DNA of 64,000 bases from FEN-1088 sp031407985 (GTDB lineage: Bacteria; Myxococcota_A; Polyangia; Fen-1088): assembly GCA_031407985.1 (NCBI GenBank), contig JANOJB010000035.1, positions 47,656-111,655 of the forward strand. Direction: 5' to 3'. The position numbers were made by a program, and so were the translations under genes. How positions within the stretch are numbered: position 1 is the first letter of the stretch; each line of letters begins with the position of its first letter. Shown here in pieces: positions 23,885 to 32,439 of this stretch. The notes under the pieces were generated by a model. The model worked only from the letters and a program-made list of their open reading frames with translations, was not told the DNA's origin and searched no databases.

Positions 23885-25372
23885 TCAGCGAACAAGGAAC
23901 CAGTCAAAATGGGCATCGGCGGGCGCCGGCGTACCGAAAGAGACAGTGAAACCCGTTGTGGTCTTTCCCACGATTGCCAAGGGTGTCGGCCACGATGGCG
24001 TCACCTGAACACCAAAGCGCGCATCCACTTCCGGACGTTCTAGCGGAACAGCGAAGTACAGCGCGCCTGCCTCGACCGAAACGTTGATCCCACGCAGGTT
24101 CCCGGTCGCGCTGTCCCCCGACGCCAGGCCGCCCACGCCAGTCAAGGCGGTACCCTGCATGTCCAGTGCGGCCCCAGGGCGCAGTTGGTAGCGCCCGCTG
24201 GCGGAATCGAAACGAAACGGCGATCCCGATTGCCTTGCCCGAACCCGACGGGTGGCCGGCCCCGTTGGATCAACAACCTGATTGGAAACCGATTGGGAAG
24301 ATCGGTCGGAACCTTTGTTGGTGGCGGATCCGGTTTCCTCGACCGCCCCGGGTACCGCTGCCCGCACAATCATCGGACCCAATGGTTTCGACGATCGCGC
24401 GGCTGTTGGAATCGTCGAGGGGACGACTGGGTTCCTGGCTTCCGCCGCGGGTCCAAAGCGGTACATGGCCGCGTAGACGATCGAAAACGTGAGCGTCGCG
24501 ACCGCGACGAATCCCCATGCGTGCAGCGATTCGAGCCGCGCCAAAACGAACGACGACATACCTGGCCTGGCCACAATCGCCGTCGTGTCGGGCCCCCCGA
24601 GATCGGAAAAACCACCCGTGACCGGACTCACGTCATCGCTTCGGACGGGGGGAGGCTGATTCCACTGAGTGAATCGCCCGCGCGGCGCCTGATCGCGCGA
24701 CGAAATCTCCCCGGACACCAAGGCCTGGTCGCCCCCTCTGGACGACAAGGTCGACTGCTTGTGGGGCGAAGCAATCGGGGAGCCGGTCCGGGGTATCGCC
24801 TCGATGTCGACTTCGACACCCAGGCGGGGAACGCCGTCTCCCGCGACAGGTTCCAGCCGCACCCCGGTCAGTACCCCACGGGCATCGGTCTTACCCGCGC
24901 GACCGTCATAAACCGCCTGAACGTCAGAACCAAGCCGCAAAAACGGCAACGACGTGCTCAAGCGGATGCCCTCGGCGGTAATCACTCCCTGGCATTTGAT
25001 GGGATTCGTCATGCCCTCGAACATCACCTTCACCGCCACCGGACGGGAGCCCGACCCTTCCAGCGCGCGGTGAAGGCTGCTGCTGTCGGCCGTGGTCAGA
25101 TCGACAAACTGAATTCCGAGCCCCGTGGTGGCGTCCGGCAGCGCCTGGGTTCGCGCGACCCGGCCGTGAATCTGTCTGGTTCCTCCGGGCAACGGAAGGT
25201 CGCACGTGACCTCGCTGCCGACGTCACATCCCTTGGGGGCGCGAACGTAGATCCCCGACGGACTGAGATTCATGGTGCGGCCGATAATGACCGGCTTACC
25301 ATCACTTCCCAGCAAGCGAATCTTCTGTTCGTACGAGACCCTGGGGTGGACCCTTCGAATATCCTTGGACAT
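23885..25372 (-). CDS. PilZ-domain membrane protein
   Basis: A 495-residue protein. The N-terminal PilZ domain starts MSKDIRRVHPRVSYEQKIRL and contains NLSPSGIYVRAPK, close to the RxxxR and D/NxSxxG c-di-GMP motifs. A second PilZ-like segment may follow (about 115-205). A low-complexity linker leads to one membrane segment at about 285-307 (GFVAVATLTFSIVYAAMYRF). The last about 100 residues, on the other side of the membrane, look beta-rich (SGSPFRFDSASGRYQLRPGA, YFAVPLERPEVDARFG). It could pass a c-di-GMP signal across the inner membrane. I do not recognise the C-terminal domain. It is divergent from a receiver-domain gene. Confidence 0.88.
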   Translation of the reverse strand: MSKDIRRVHPRVSYEQKIRLLGSDGKPVIIGRTMNLSPSGIYVRAPKGCDVGSEVTCDLPLPGGTRQIHGRVARTQALPDATTGLGIQFVDLTTADSSSLHRALEGSGSRPVAVKVMFEGMTNPIKCQGVITAEGIRLSTSLPFLRLGSDVQAVYDGRAGKTDARGVLTGVRLEPVAGDGVPRLGVEVDIEAIPRTGSPIASPHKQSTLSSRGGDQALVSGEISSRDQAPRGRFTQWNQPPPVRSDDVSPVTGGFSDLGGPDTTAIVARPGMSSFVLARLESLHAWGFVAVATLTFSIVYAAMYRFGPAAEARNPVVPSTIPTAARSSKPLGPMIVRAAVPGAVEETGSATNKGSDRSSQSVSNQVVDPTGPATRRVRARQSGSPFRFDSASGRYQLRPGAALDMQGTALTGVGGLASGDSATGNLRGINVSVEAGALYFAVPLERPEVDARFGVQVTPSWPTPLAIVGKTTTGFTVSFGTPAPADAHFDWFLVR

Positions 25373-25509
25373 GGCGGCTCGCCTTCATGGTCTCACGGAC
25401 GGCGAGGAAATGGAGGGGCCTGTGGATAAATCCTCCCTCGACACAAGACCTACATGTCGGGTTCTGCGGGGATTTGTGCCGCCTGGAAACCGGACCGATA
25501 CTTCCAAGG

Positions 25510-26085
25510 ATGCCTCCAGAGCGAAGCCCGCAGGCCACCCTCCCCGCCGCAGCCCCCGCCGCTACCCCCGCCACGAAGCCTGCCACGAACCCCGCCACGA
25601 AGCCTGCCACGAAGCCTGCCACGAACCCTGCCTCGGGCCCCGCCACGACCGCCCCCGAACGGTCAACCGAGTCCCACGACGACGCCGAGGCTGACCGCCC
25701 CCCACCCTCGCGGCCCGTCCGGATCTTGGTGGTCGACGACGAGCCCTTGATGGGCGCCGCCATGACGCGCCTACTGAGCGGCCGCGAGGTCGTGGCGCTG
25801 ACATCCGCACGCACGGCGATGAACCGCATCCTGGCAGGTGAGCGTTTCGATGTGATTCTGTGCGACGTGATGATGCCCGACTTCAGTGGCATCGACCTGT
25901 ACAAGGGAATCGCCCGCGATGCCCCCGTTCTTCTCGATCGTGTTGTGTTCGTTACCGGCGGGGCCTACACGCCGGACGCGATCGACTTCCTGGAGGGCGT
26001 TCCCAATCCACGCCTTGAGAAACCCATTCTTCCGGAAGATCTGAACGAATTGGTGGCGTCGATCTGGAAGGCTGCCCGCGGCTAA
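25510..26085 (+). CDS. Stand-alone receiver domain with a PATKPATN repeat arm
   Basis: About 191 residues. The N-terminal arm (about 1-60) is disordered and carries tandem PATK/PATN units. A CheY-like receiver follows (about 68-190) with acidic residues in LVVDDEP, phospho-acceptor Asp in ILCDVMMPDFSGID, the conserved Thr in VFVTGG and the Lys in RLEKPI. There is no output domain, so it probably acts by protein binding. Start choice is uncertain because AAGG abuts the ATG; the frame is also open further upstream. It is divergent from the PilZ gene. Confidence 0.85.
   Translation: MPPERSPQATLPAAAPAATPATKPATNPATKPATKPATNPASGPATTAPERSTESHDDAEADRPPPSRPVRILVVDDEPLMGAAMTRLLSGREVVALTSARTAMNRILAGERFDVILCDVMMPDFSGIDLYKGIARDAPVLLDRVVFVTGGAYTPDAIDFLEGVPNPRLEKPILPEDLNELVASIWKAARG
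25568..25650 (+). repeat. 12-bp coding tandem repeat
   Basis: Successive 12-bp units alternating CCGCCACGAAGC and CTGCCACGAACC encode the PATKPATN arm of the receiver protein. The length in multiples of three keeps the frame, so arm length could vary between strains. Confidence 0.85.
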
Positions 26086-26177
26086 CAACACGGGGCAGCC
26101 ACCTTCGTTGGCGGAGCGGGAGCTCCGGGTCGGCACTGACGAGGCGACTCCATGCGATCTATCCTCCTTCGACTGAT

Positions 26178-28079
26178 ATGACCCGCCTGCCCCACCCTCG
26201 CGCGACATGGTTGATCGCGCTGGCATGCCTGGGCACGGTACCGCTGGTAGTGATCCTGGTGTTGCTATTCGGGCCCGATCCCCGCGCGGCCGAGGCCGGT
26301 CTGCCGCTGTACGCGCGCGACGCGGACTACGTGGGGGCTAGCACTTGCCGATCGTGCCATCCGAATCAGTTTTCAAGCTGGCGCCGCACGTACCATTCGA
26401 CCATGACTCAGTTGCCAAGCCGCGCCAGCGTGCTTGGCAGTTTCGACGGCTCCGCGGTAGCCGCCTTCGGTGCAACGGCCACACCGTTCGAACGCGACGG
26501 ACGATTTTTCTTCCGCCTGCCCGCATCGGGCGCCACCGAACCGCGCGAGGCGGAGGTCGCGTTGTGCGTGGGATCGCGCCGCTATCAACAGTATTTCGAG
26601 CGCACCGAGGACCAGTCCGGGATCACCTACCGACGCCTGCCGCTGCTGTGGCACGTCGCCGAAGCGCGGTGGATGCATCTGAACGGTGTTTTTCTGGAAG
26701 CCGACAGCGACAACTGGGACGCGCACCGGGCCACCTGGAACGCCAACTGCATCTTCTGCCACAACACCGGGGTCGTGCCTGGCCTTGCCGCTTCCGTCGA
26801 TGCCGAACATTCATCCGGGGAAAAACGCTTCGATTCCCACGTGGCGGACCTGGGAATCGCCTGCGAATCCTGCCATGGGCCCGGCCGGGAACATGCGCGC
26901 CGCAACGCCTCGCCTGTCGATCGCTATCGTGCGCAACTGGGACACGCGGTGACTTCCGACATCGTCGATCCGCTTCGTCTGGCCCAGCGCGAAAGCGCCG
27001 CGCTGTGCGGTCAGTGTCATTCGCAGCGCCTGCCCGACCCGCCGGAGAAGATCTGGGATTTCATGAACGGCGGGCCGACGTTTCGGCCCGGTGGCCCCCT
27101 GGAAGGACACGTCAAGCCGCTGACGCGGGAAACGCCGGTTCCGGATCCGACGCAGCCTGAAGATGTCTTCCGTGAACGTTTTTGGAGCGACGGGACACCG
27201 CGCCTGACCGCGTACGAATACCTGGGCGTCACGCAATCGCCGTGTTTCAAGGGTGGACGGTTTTCTTGTACCAGCTGCCACAAGATGCACGCCGGTGACA
27301 TCAAGGGACAGATCGAACCCGCGATGCGCGGCGACGGTGCATGCACACAGTGTCACGCCGCCATTGGACAAAACATCACCGCGCACACGCACCACGCCCC
27401 CGCCTCCAGCGGCTCGCGTTGCTTGGATTGCCATATGCCCCGGATGGTCTACGGGGTCCTGACCATCCATCGCAGTCACCGCGTCGAATCCCCTGACGTT
27501 CGTCGCGACGTGGAAGGTGGTCGGCCGAACGCGTGCACCGCATGCCATCTGAATCGCGACGCGCTGTGGGCCGCCGATCGCATGCGCGATTTCTGGGGAG
27601 CCCGCTACGAACGACCGCGTTCGCGGCCAGACACAGCGCCGCTGGACATTCCTGAAGCTTTGGCATCCTTGCACGCCGGAGATCCGGTCCAGCGTGCCGT
27701 CTACATGTCCCAACTTGGCCGCGCCGATGGCGCGATCGCTCCGGGGCAACGTGGGTTCGTCCTCGCCCATGCTCTGGTGGGCCTGGGCGACGGCTACGGG
27801 GCTATTCGCATGCTCGCGCGCCAATCGGCGCTGGCGCTGAATGGCCAACTGGGCCTCGCGTTGGATGCTCAATTACGGGCCTTCGACGCGCAGGCGGCCC
27901 GCCCCGCGCGGGATCGCGACCTGGCGGCTATCTTGCGTCAGTTCGAGACCTCCGCCCGCGATCACCTGCCTCCGCCGCCTACCGGCACGCTGCTGCGAAG
28001 TGACTATCGACTGGACATTGACCGTGTGCGCGCCCTTCTGGGTTTGCAGGCCAGCCGCGCGATCTCGATCGGCGAATGA
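26178..28079 (+). CDS. Membrane-anchored octaheme c-type cytochrome
   Basis: A 633-residue multiheme cytochrome. An N-terminal membrane segment or signal anchor (about 11-32) is followed by eight CXXCH haem-attachment motifs: CRSCH, CIFCH, CESCH, CGQCH, CTSCH, CTQCH, CLDCH and CTACH. The region around CLDCHMPRMVYG, followed by HRSHRV, resembles the cytochrome c family proteins of the NrfA/HAO-like and tetratricopeptide-multiheme group. The last about 150 residues are haem-free and helical. The electron donor or acceptor is unknown; it lies in the periplasm facing outward. No haem-maturation or quinone-oxidase genes flank it. No clear ribosome binding site precedes the ATG. Confidence 0.92.
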   Translation: MTRLPHPRATWLIALACLGTVPLVVILVLLFGPDPRAAEAGLPLYARDADYVGASTCRSCHPNQFSSWRRTYHSTMTQLPSRASVLGSFDGSAVAAFGATATPFERDGRFFFRLPASGATEPREAEVALCVGSRRYQQYFERTEDQSGITYRRLPLLWHVAEARWMHLNGVFLEADSDNWDAHRATWNANCIFCHNTGVVPGLAASVDAEHSSGEKRFDSHVADLGIACESCHGPGREHARRNASPVDRYRAQLGHAVTSDIVDPLRLAQRESAALCGQCHSQRLPDPPEKIWDFMNGGPTFRPGGPLEGHVKPLTRETPVPDPTQPEDVFRERFWSDGTPRLTAYEYLGVTQSPCFKGGRFSCTSCHKMHAGDIKGQIEPAMRGDGACTQCHAAIGQNITAHTHHAPASSGSRCLDCHMPRMVYGVLTIHRSHRVESPDVRRDVEGGRPNACTACHLNRDALWAADRMRDFWGARYERPRSRPDTAPLDIPEALASLHAGDPVQRAVYMSQLGRADGAIAPGQRGFVLAHALVGLGDGYGAIRMLARQSALALNGQLGLALDAQLRAFDAQAARPARDRDLAAILRQFETSARDHLPPPPTGTLLRSDYRLDIDRVRALLGLQASRAISIGE

Positions 28080-28147
28080 ACCGGTCCACGCGCGCATCCT
28101 TCTCGCTTCGTGCGTCAGTACCCGTGAAAGTGATACAGGCCCCGTCA

Positions 28148-28193
28148 ACGGTGGACGCGGTGAGCCCTTCACGGTGGACGCAGTGACCCCTTC
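28148..28193. repeat. 23-bp direct repeat, two copies
   Basis: ACGGTGGACGCGGTGAGCCC plus TTC is followed immediately by a second copy with two mismatches (G to A, G to C). It lies between the convergent cytochrome and 200-residue protein genes. It could be a duplicated binding site or simple duplication. Confidence 0.8.
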
Positions 28194-28204
28194 GGGGAGC
28201 GACC

Positions 28205-28807
28205 TCAGTTCCGCGGTTCGAGGCAGTGACGAAGGACGAAGCGCCGCAATGTGGAGGCGATCTCCTCTTTGAAATAGCGCTGGGCAGCCGCCCGGATGGT
28301 CGCGTCTCCTGGGTGCTCCAAGCAGTCGGCGATCAGCGCGTACCCGGCTTGCATCTGGTTGGGATCCTCGGGGTACTCGTCGCGATAGTTCTTTAGAAGC
28401 TGGCGGAGCCTTGGTACTTCTTTCCCATCCATCGCCTCGTTCAGTTGGTAGAGCAGCGCGTTCTCCTGGAAGATTCGCTTGTGTTCGGGCGTGATCGGGT
28501 GGGGATGTACGTAGGTATTCGGATGGGGATCGTTGGGTCCAGGCGGCATGTAGGGCACACCATCGTCGGCGTACTCCAGTGGATGATTGGCAGGATCGGC
28601 TGCGGCCGTCCTGGCCGGCAACGAAGGTAGAGACGGACGATGAGGTGGTGCCACAGTCGGCACGGCCGATCGTTCCGCACCAGCCTCCCCGGGGCTAGCT
28701 GCTTCTTTGCCGAAGATCGACCAGACCGCCACCGCTATGAGAATTGCCACCAGCGTCGCCAGCGGAATGGCGAGCCGCGGTTTCTTGGGGTTCCGACTGC
28801 CCGTCAA
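28205..28807 (-). CDS. Single-pass membrane protein coupled to the M64 peptidase gene
   Basis: A 200-residue protein I do not recognise. A basic N-terminus precedes one membrane segment (about 12-32, IPLATLVAILIAVAVWSIFG). A Pro/Ala-rich linker and a His/Pro-rich stretch (GPNDPHPNTYVHPHPITPEH) follow. The C-terminal about 100 residues look like a helical domain with two Cys (ADCLEHPG, LRHCLEPRN). The start is a TTG one base after the TGA of the M64 peptidase, so translation is probably coupled. It may be an accessory of the peptidase, for example for export, anchoring or inhibition. That is inferred from the coupling alone. Confidence 0.75.
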   Translation of the reverse strand: MTGSRNPKKPRLAIPLATLVAILIAVAVWSIFGKEAASPGEAGAERSAVPTVAPPHRPSLPSLPARTAAADPANHPLEYADDGVPYMPPGPNDPHPNTYVHPHPITPEHKRIFQENALLYQLNEAMDGKEVPRLRQLLKNYRDEYPEDPNQMQAGYALIADCLEHPGDATIRAAAQRYFKEEIASTLRRFVLRHCLEPRN

Positions 28808-28808
28808 A

Positions 28809-30416
28809 TCAATTCTTCGTCACGGTCCACATAACCGTCTGCACGGAATTGCCCCAGTTCCTTGCGTGACAATAGTTGCCGGTGACTGAACCCGGACAGG
28901 CTGTGGTGCGAACCAAATCCATTCCCGCATTATCATACGCCTTGGCGGAGATCGTGTGGCTTCCCGCAGCCAGCGTCGAGGTATCGAGGGTGGTGCCGCC
29001 GTTCACCTTGACCGTGCCGTCCACCGTCCAGTCAACACTGATGACCGCGGGATCGATGACGTTGACCGTCAACATGGCGGGATTGGTGACCGCACCTGCC
29101 GCAGGCTGTACCGAATCGATGGGCTTGATGTACCGCCACATGCCGACCGCCATCTGTTCGCGCGAGACAGGGTTGAAGCTGGTGTCCACGGCGTCTCCAA
29201 ACAGACTGTTCATCATCGAGTTGGCCGATGGTCGGTACTGGCCCGAACCGACGTACCGGCTCCCCGACCATGTCCCCACCAAGCCTGTCGAACCGGTCGC
29301 GGTATAGCCCTTCCACGCGGTCCATTTCCCGTCCGTGGTGGTCGGATTTCCGCACGAGTTAACCTCGGCATACACCGTGCCGGATGATCCACTGAAGTTG
29401 GTGTTCGAGCCGCAGCTCCTGCCAGTACAGTCGCCGTATTCGTCAGCCAGTTGGTGGAAACCGTGGCTTCCCTCGTGCAGGGCAGCTCCATCGGCATCGG
29501 CATTGCCACCGGACCAGTACATGAGCATGCCGCCAGAATTCCACCAGCTGCTGCCGTTCAACATGACGGCCTTCCAGTCCACCATGAAGCTTGCAGGGAT
29601 GTGCTGAGTGATCGCGGCGTTCACCTTGGCATTGTCGCAATTCGCCAGCCGGCTGGAGTCACTTCCACAGCAACCAAACGCGCTGGATCCGCATATGGGG
29701 GTACTTGGAACCTGAAGCGCGCAGATATTCACGAAGTTGCGATAGCGGAGGTAGGGCTGGCCAATCTCGGCAGAGAATCGCTTGACCATCGCGAACTTGA
29801 CGTGATCGATCAGCGTCGTCGAGAGCTGGGCTTGCGAGTAGCCGTCGCCAACAATGACGTAGTTGATGCGGTTGGCGGGCGGTCCGTGGTTCTCGATGAC
29901 GGTCGCCATGCTGCCGCAATCAAGTGGCGGTGGCGGGGTGACGGGAGGGGATCCCCCCGCTCCGCCTGTCGCGGAAACGCCACCCGTTGACGTTGTACCT
30001 CCTCCCGCCCGACCACCCGTGCCGGTCGTGCCTCCGGCCGCACGCCCGCCCGTGCCGGTCGTACCCCCTGCCGCGCGACCACCCGTGCCGGTCATCGCGC
30101 CTCCGGTTCCTGTCCCCGCACCTCCGGTGGCCGTACTTGCGCCCCCGGTCCCGGTGGTTGCGCCTCCCGTTCCTGTTCCGGTGCTTGCGCCTCCGGTTCC
30201 AGTCCCAGTGGTTGCGCCTCCGGTTCCTGCTCCGGTGCTTGCGCCTCCGGTTCCAGTCCCAGCGCTTGCGCCACCGGTTCCTGTCCCAGTGCTTGCGCCA
30301 CCGGTTCCTGCCCCGGTCCCGGTATCAACTCCTGCCGGCGCGCAGGCGGCGGCAAGGAACATTCCCAACATCGCGGTAATCGTCGACGAGCGAGGGGCGG
30401 GGGCTTGCAACTTCAT
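28809..30416 (-). CDS. Lipoprotein zinc peptidase, family M64 (IgA-peptidase-like), copy 1
   Basis: About 535 residues. The signal peptide ends in a lipobox-like LAAAC (Cys25). A Gly/Thr/Ala-rich stalk (about 28-155) is made of TGTGGA-type repeats and a PPVTPPPP hinge. The M64 catalytic domain follows: zinc motif HEGSHGFHQLADEYGDC at 314-330, with GCCGSDSSRLANC and NGSSWWNSGG upstream. The last about 100 residues form an Ig-like beta domain (VDWTVDGTVKVNGG, SHTISAKAYDNAGMDL). The ATG at 30416 has AAGGAG 6 nt upstream and beats the ATG at 30431. M64 includes ZmpA-like IgA peptidases, but the real substrate is unknown. It is divergent from a close paralogue. Confidence 0.92.
   Translation of the reverse strand: MKLQAPAPRSSTITAMLGMFLAAACAPAGVDTGTGAGTGGASTGTGTGGASAGTGTGGASTGAGTGGATTGTGTGGASTGTGTGGATTGTGGASTATGGAGTGTGGAMTGTGGRAAGGTTGTGGRAAGGTTGTGGRAGGGTTSTGGVSATGGAGGSPPVTPPPPLDCGSMATVIENHGPPANRINYVIVGDGYSQAQLSTTLIDHVKFAMVKRFSAEIGQPYLRYRNFVNICALQVPSTPICGSSAFGCCGSDSSRLANCDNAKVNAAITQHIPASFMVDWKAVMLNGSSWWNSGGMLMYWSGGNADADGAALHEGSHGFHQLADEYGDCTGRSCGSNTNFSGSSGTVYAEVNSCGNPTTTDGKWTAWKGYTATGSTGLVGTWSGSRYVGSGQYRPSANSMMNSLFGDAVDTSFNPVSREQMAVGMWRYIKPIDSVQPAAGAVTNPAMLTVNVIDPAVISVDWTVDGTVKVNGGTTLDTSTLAAGSHTISAKAYDNAGMDLVRTTACPGSVTGNYCHARNWGNSVQTVMWTVTKN
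29939..30335 (-). repeat. Coding repeat for the Gly/Thr stalk of M64 copy 1
   Basis: Degenerate 18-24 bp units (plus strand GCGCCTCCGGTTCCTG and variants) encode TGTGGAST, TGTGGATT and TGTGGRAAGG blocks. Unit number probably varies between strains. The stalk would lift the peptidase domain away from the membrane. Confidence 0.85.
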
Positions 30417-30762
30417 TGCCTTCTCCTTCATGCAGCGAGATTCAAGGAAGCCAGCGTCTCTGGCCATGACCGGGTAACCCACAAACACCTACACAAGCGC
30501 AATGCGCGTAAGGTCGATTGAGATTGAAGAGACCCACGGGATCGTCTTCGGTCCAAAGAAAAGAGACGCCGTGACGGATGCGCCGCGATCCACGGCCGGG
30601 CGCAAAGACATGCCGCGGATGGGCAAAGGCCACATTTTCACCGGACCGCAATGCCCCGATTGAGCCTCACTACCCACACGCGGGTAAAGGGCGCCCATTC
30701 GATGTGGCACCCGGCCTCTTCAAAAAATGGCGACCCCAATCCATCGAACAAGGAGACTGGCG
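30417..30762. other. Divergent promoter region between two M64 peptidase genes
   Basis: About 346 bp with no gene. Both flanking genes have an AAGGAG ribosome binding site, so this region must hold two outward promoters. I see no clear -35/-10 pair, sigma-54 box or shared operator by eye. Confidence 0.55.
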
Positions 30763-32268
30763 ATGCCAATCCGACCCATCGAACTTCAACTAGCCGCAGG
30801 CCTGATGGGCCTCTGTTTGGTGACCGGATGCGCACCTGGAGTGGCTGTTGGAACCGTCGACGCCGGACCCTCGAATGGAACGGGCGGCAGATCCGGGACC
30901 AGCAGCGGAGGAGCATCGTCGGGCAGCGGCGGCAGCGTGTCGGGAACAGGGGGCGCCGCCAGCGGCACGGGAGGTGCGGCCACGGGAACGGGTGGGGCCG
31001 CAACCGGCACGGGGGGGGCTGCCATGGGAACAGGGGGCGCCACCACTGGATCGGGTGGCCGTGGTACGGGTGGTACCACCACGGGAACAGGCGGCCGTGC
31101 TACAGGCGGCACGACCCCAACAGGGGGCGCGGGTGGAGGCATGAGCTCGACAGCGGCCACGCCGCTTGACTGCGGCCCAATCGGTTGGGCAGTCGAAAAC
31201 CACGGTCCGTCGACGAACCGGGTGAACTACGCGATTCTGGGTGACGGCTACCTTGCGGCCGATCTGGTTGGGGGCGGCGTATTCGAACAACACATCAACG
31301 CGGCCATGGCCAAGCGCTTCACCGCGATAATCGGACAGCCCTACGCCCGGTATCGAAACTTCGTGAACATCTGCGCCATCAAGGTGGTTAGCACGGGCGC
31401 GATCTGCGGCAGCAGCGCGCTGGGCTGCTGCGGCAGTGACAGCAGCCGCCTGGCGAACTGCAATGCCACGTCCGCGAGCACCGCCTTTAGCCAGAATCTT
31501 CCCGCCAGCTTCATGATGGACTGGCGGGCCATCATGTTGAACGGCAGCAGTTGGTGGAACACCGGGGCGGCCCTGATGCTCTGGTCGGGCGGCAACAAAG
31601 ACGCCGGCGCCGCGGCTTTGCACGAGGGCGGGCACGGTTTCCACGCGTTGAACGACGAATACGGCGACTGCACCGGCGCGTGTGGAATGAACACCAACGG
31701 CACCGGGACCGCCGGAAGCGCCGGTGGACAGGTCAACATGTGCGGAGATCCGACGACCACCGACAACAAGTGGACCATGTGGCTGGGGTACGACCAGACC
31801 GGCGCCACCGGTATTCAAGGCACTTGGACTGGCGCCGGTTCGAACCGGTACAAACCATCACAAAATTCGATGATGAACAGTCTGTTTGGAACCAACCCCA
31901 ACACCAGCTTCAACTCGGTTTCGCGCGAAAAGATGGTGATGGACATCTGGCAGAGGGTCGTGCCCATCGATTCGACCGTGCCGCCGGCGGGGGCCGTCGC
32001 GGGCGCAATGCCCCTCAAGGTCAACGTGATCGATCCTGCGGTCATCGATGTGGACTGGTCAGTCGACGGCGCCGTCGTCGCGGCTAAGGGCGGAACGACG
32101 TTCGACGTCGCCGCACGCGGGCTGGCCGCGGGAAGCCACACGATCTCGGCGAAGGCATACGACAACGCCGGTATGGATCTGGTTCGTCAGGTCCCGGGGA
32201 CGACATTTGGCCGCCAGTATTGGGCCCGATCGGTTCAAACGGTGACGTGGACGGTTGCGATTCCCTGA
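30763..32268 (+). CDS. Lipoprotein zinc peptidase, family M64, copy 2
   Basis: A 501-residue paralogue of the divergent M64 gene. The signal peptide has lipobox LVTGC (Cys23). A Gly/Thr stalk (about 38-127) is shorter than in copy 1. The zinc motif HEGGHGFHALNDEYGDC is at 287-303, with GCCGSDSSRLANC and LNGSSWWNTG as in copy 1. The C-terminal Ig-like domain has DVDWSVDGAVVAAKGG and ISAKAYDNAGMDLVR. AAGGAG lies 8 nt before the ATG. The two copies agree almost residue for residue around the active site but differ in stalk and surface loops. This suggests duplication followed by divergence in substrate or in distance from the membrane. Confidence 0.92.
   Translation: MPIRPIELQLAAGLMGLCLVTGCAPGVAVGTVDAGPSNGTGGRSGTSSGGASSGSGGSVSGTGGAASGTGGAATGTGGAATGTGGAAMGTGGATTGSGGRGTGGTTTGTGGRATGGTTPTGGAGGGMSSTAATPLDCGPIGWAVENHGPSTNRVNYAILGDGYLAADLVGGGVFEQHINAAMAKRFTAIIGQPYARYRNFVNICAIKVVSTGAICGSSALGCCGSDSSRLANCNATSASTAFSQNLPASFMMDWRAIMLNGSSWWNTGAALMLWSGGNKDAGAAALHEGGHGFHALNDEYGDCTGACGMNTNGTGTAGSAGGQVNMCGDPTTTDNKWTMWLGYDQTGATGIQGTWTGAGSNRYKPSQNSMMNSLFGTNPNTSFNSVSREKMVMDIWQRVVPIDSTVPPAGAVAGAMPLKVNVIDPAVIDVDWSVDGAVVAAKGGTTFDVAARGLAAGSHTISAKAYDNAGMDLVRQVPGTTFGRQYWARSVQTVTWTVAIP
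30874..31143 (+). repeat. Coding repeat for the Gly/Thr stalk of M64 copy 2
   Basis: Degenerate units encoding GTGGAATGTGG-type blocks, related to but not the same length as the repeat in copy 1. Confidence 0.8.
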
Positions 32269-32439
32269 CCCCAGCACCGGGAGGATGCACGCGTCTGGCG
32301 TTCGTCCTCGCCCTGCCACGCGACGAGTCCATCCGCCTCGCTGACAGTACCCCGCAGCCGTTTGACGGCACGTCGGCAGCTGTTTGACAGCACATCCGCC
32401 GCCGGTGAGACTGTCGCCTCCCTAACTCTGGAAGTACCT

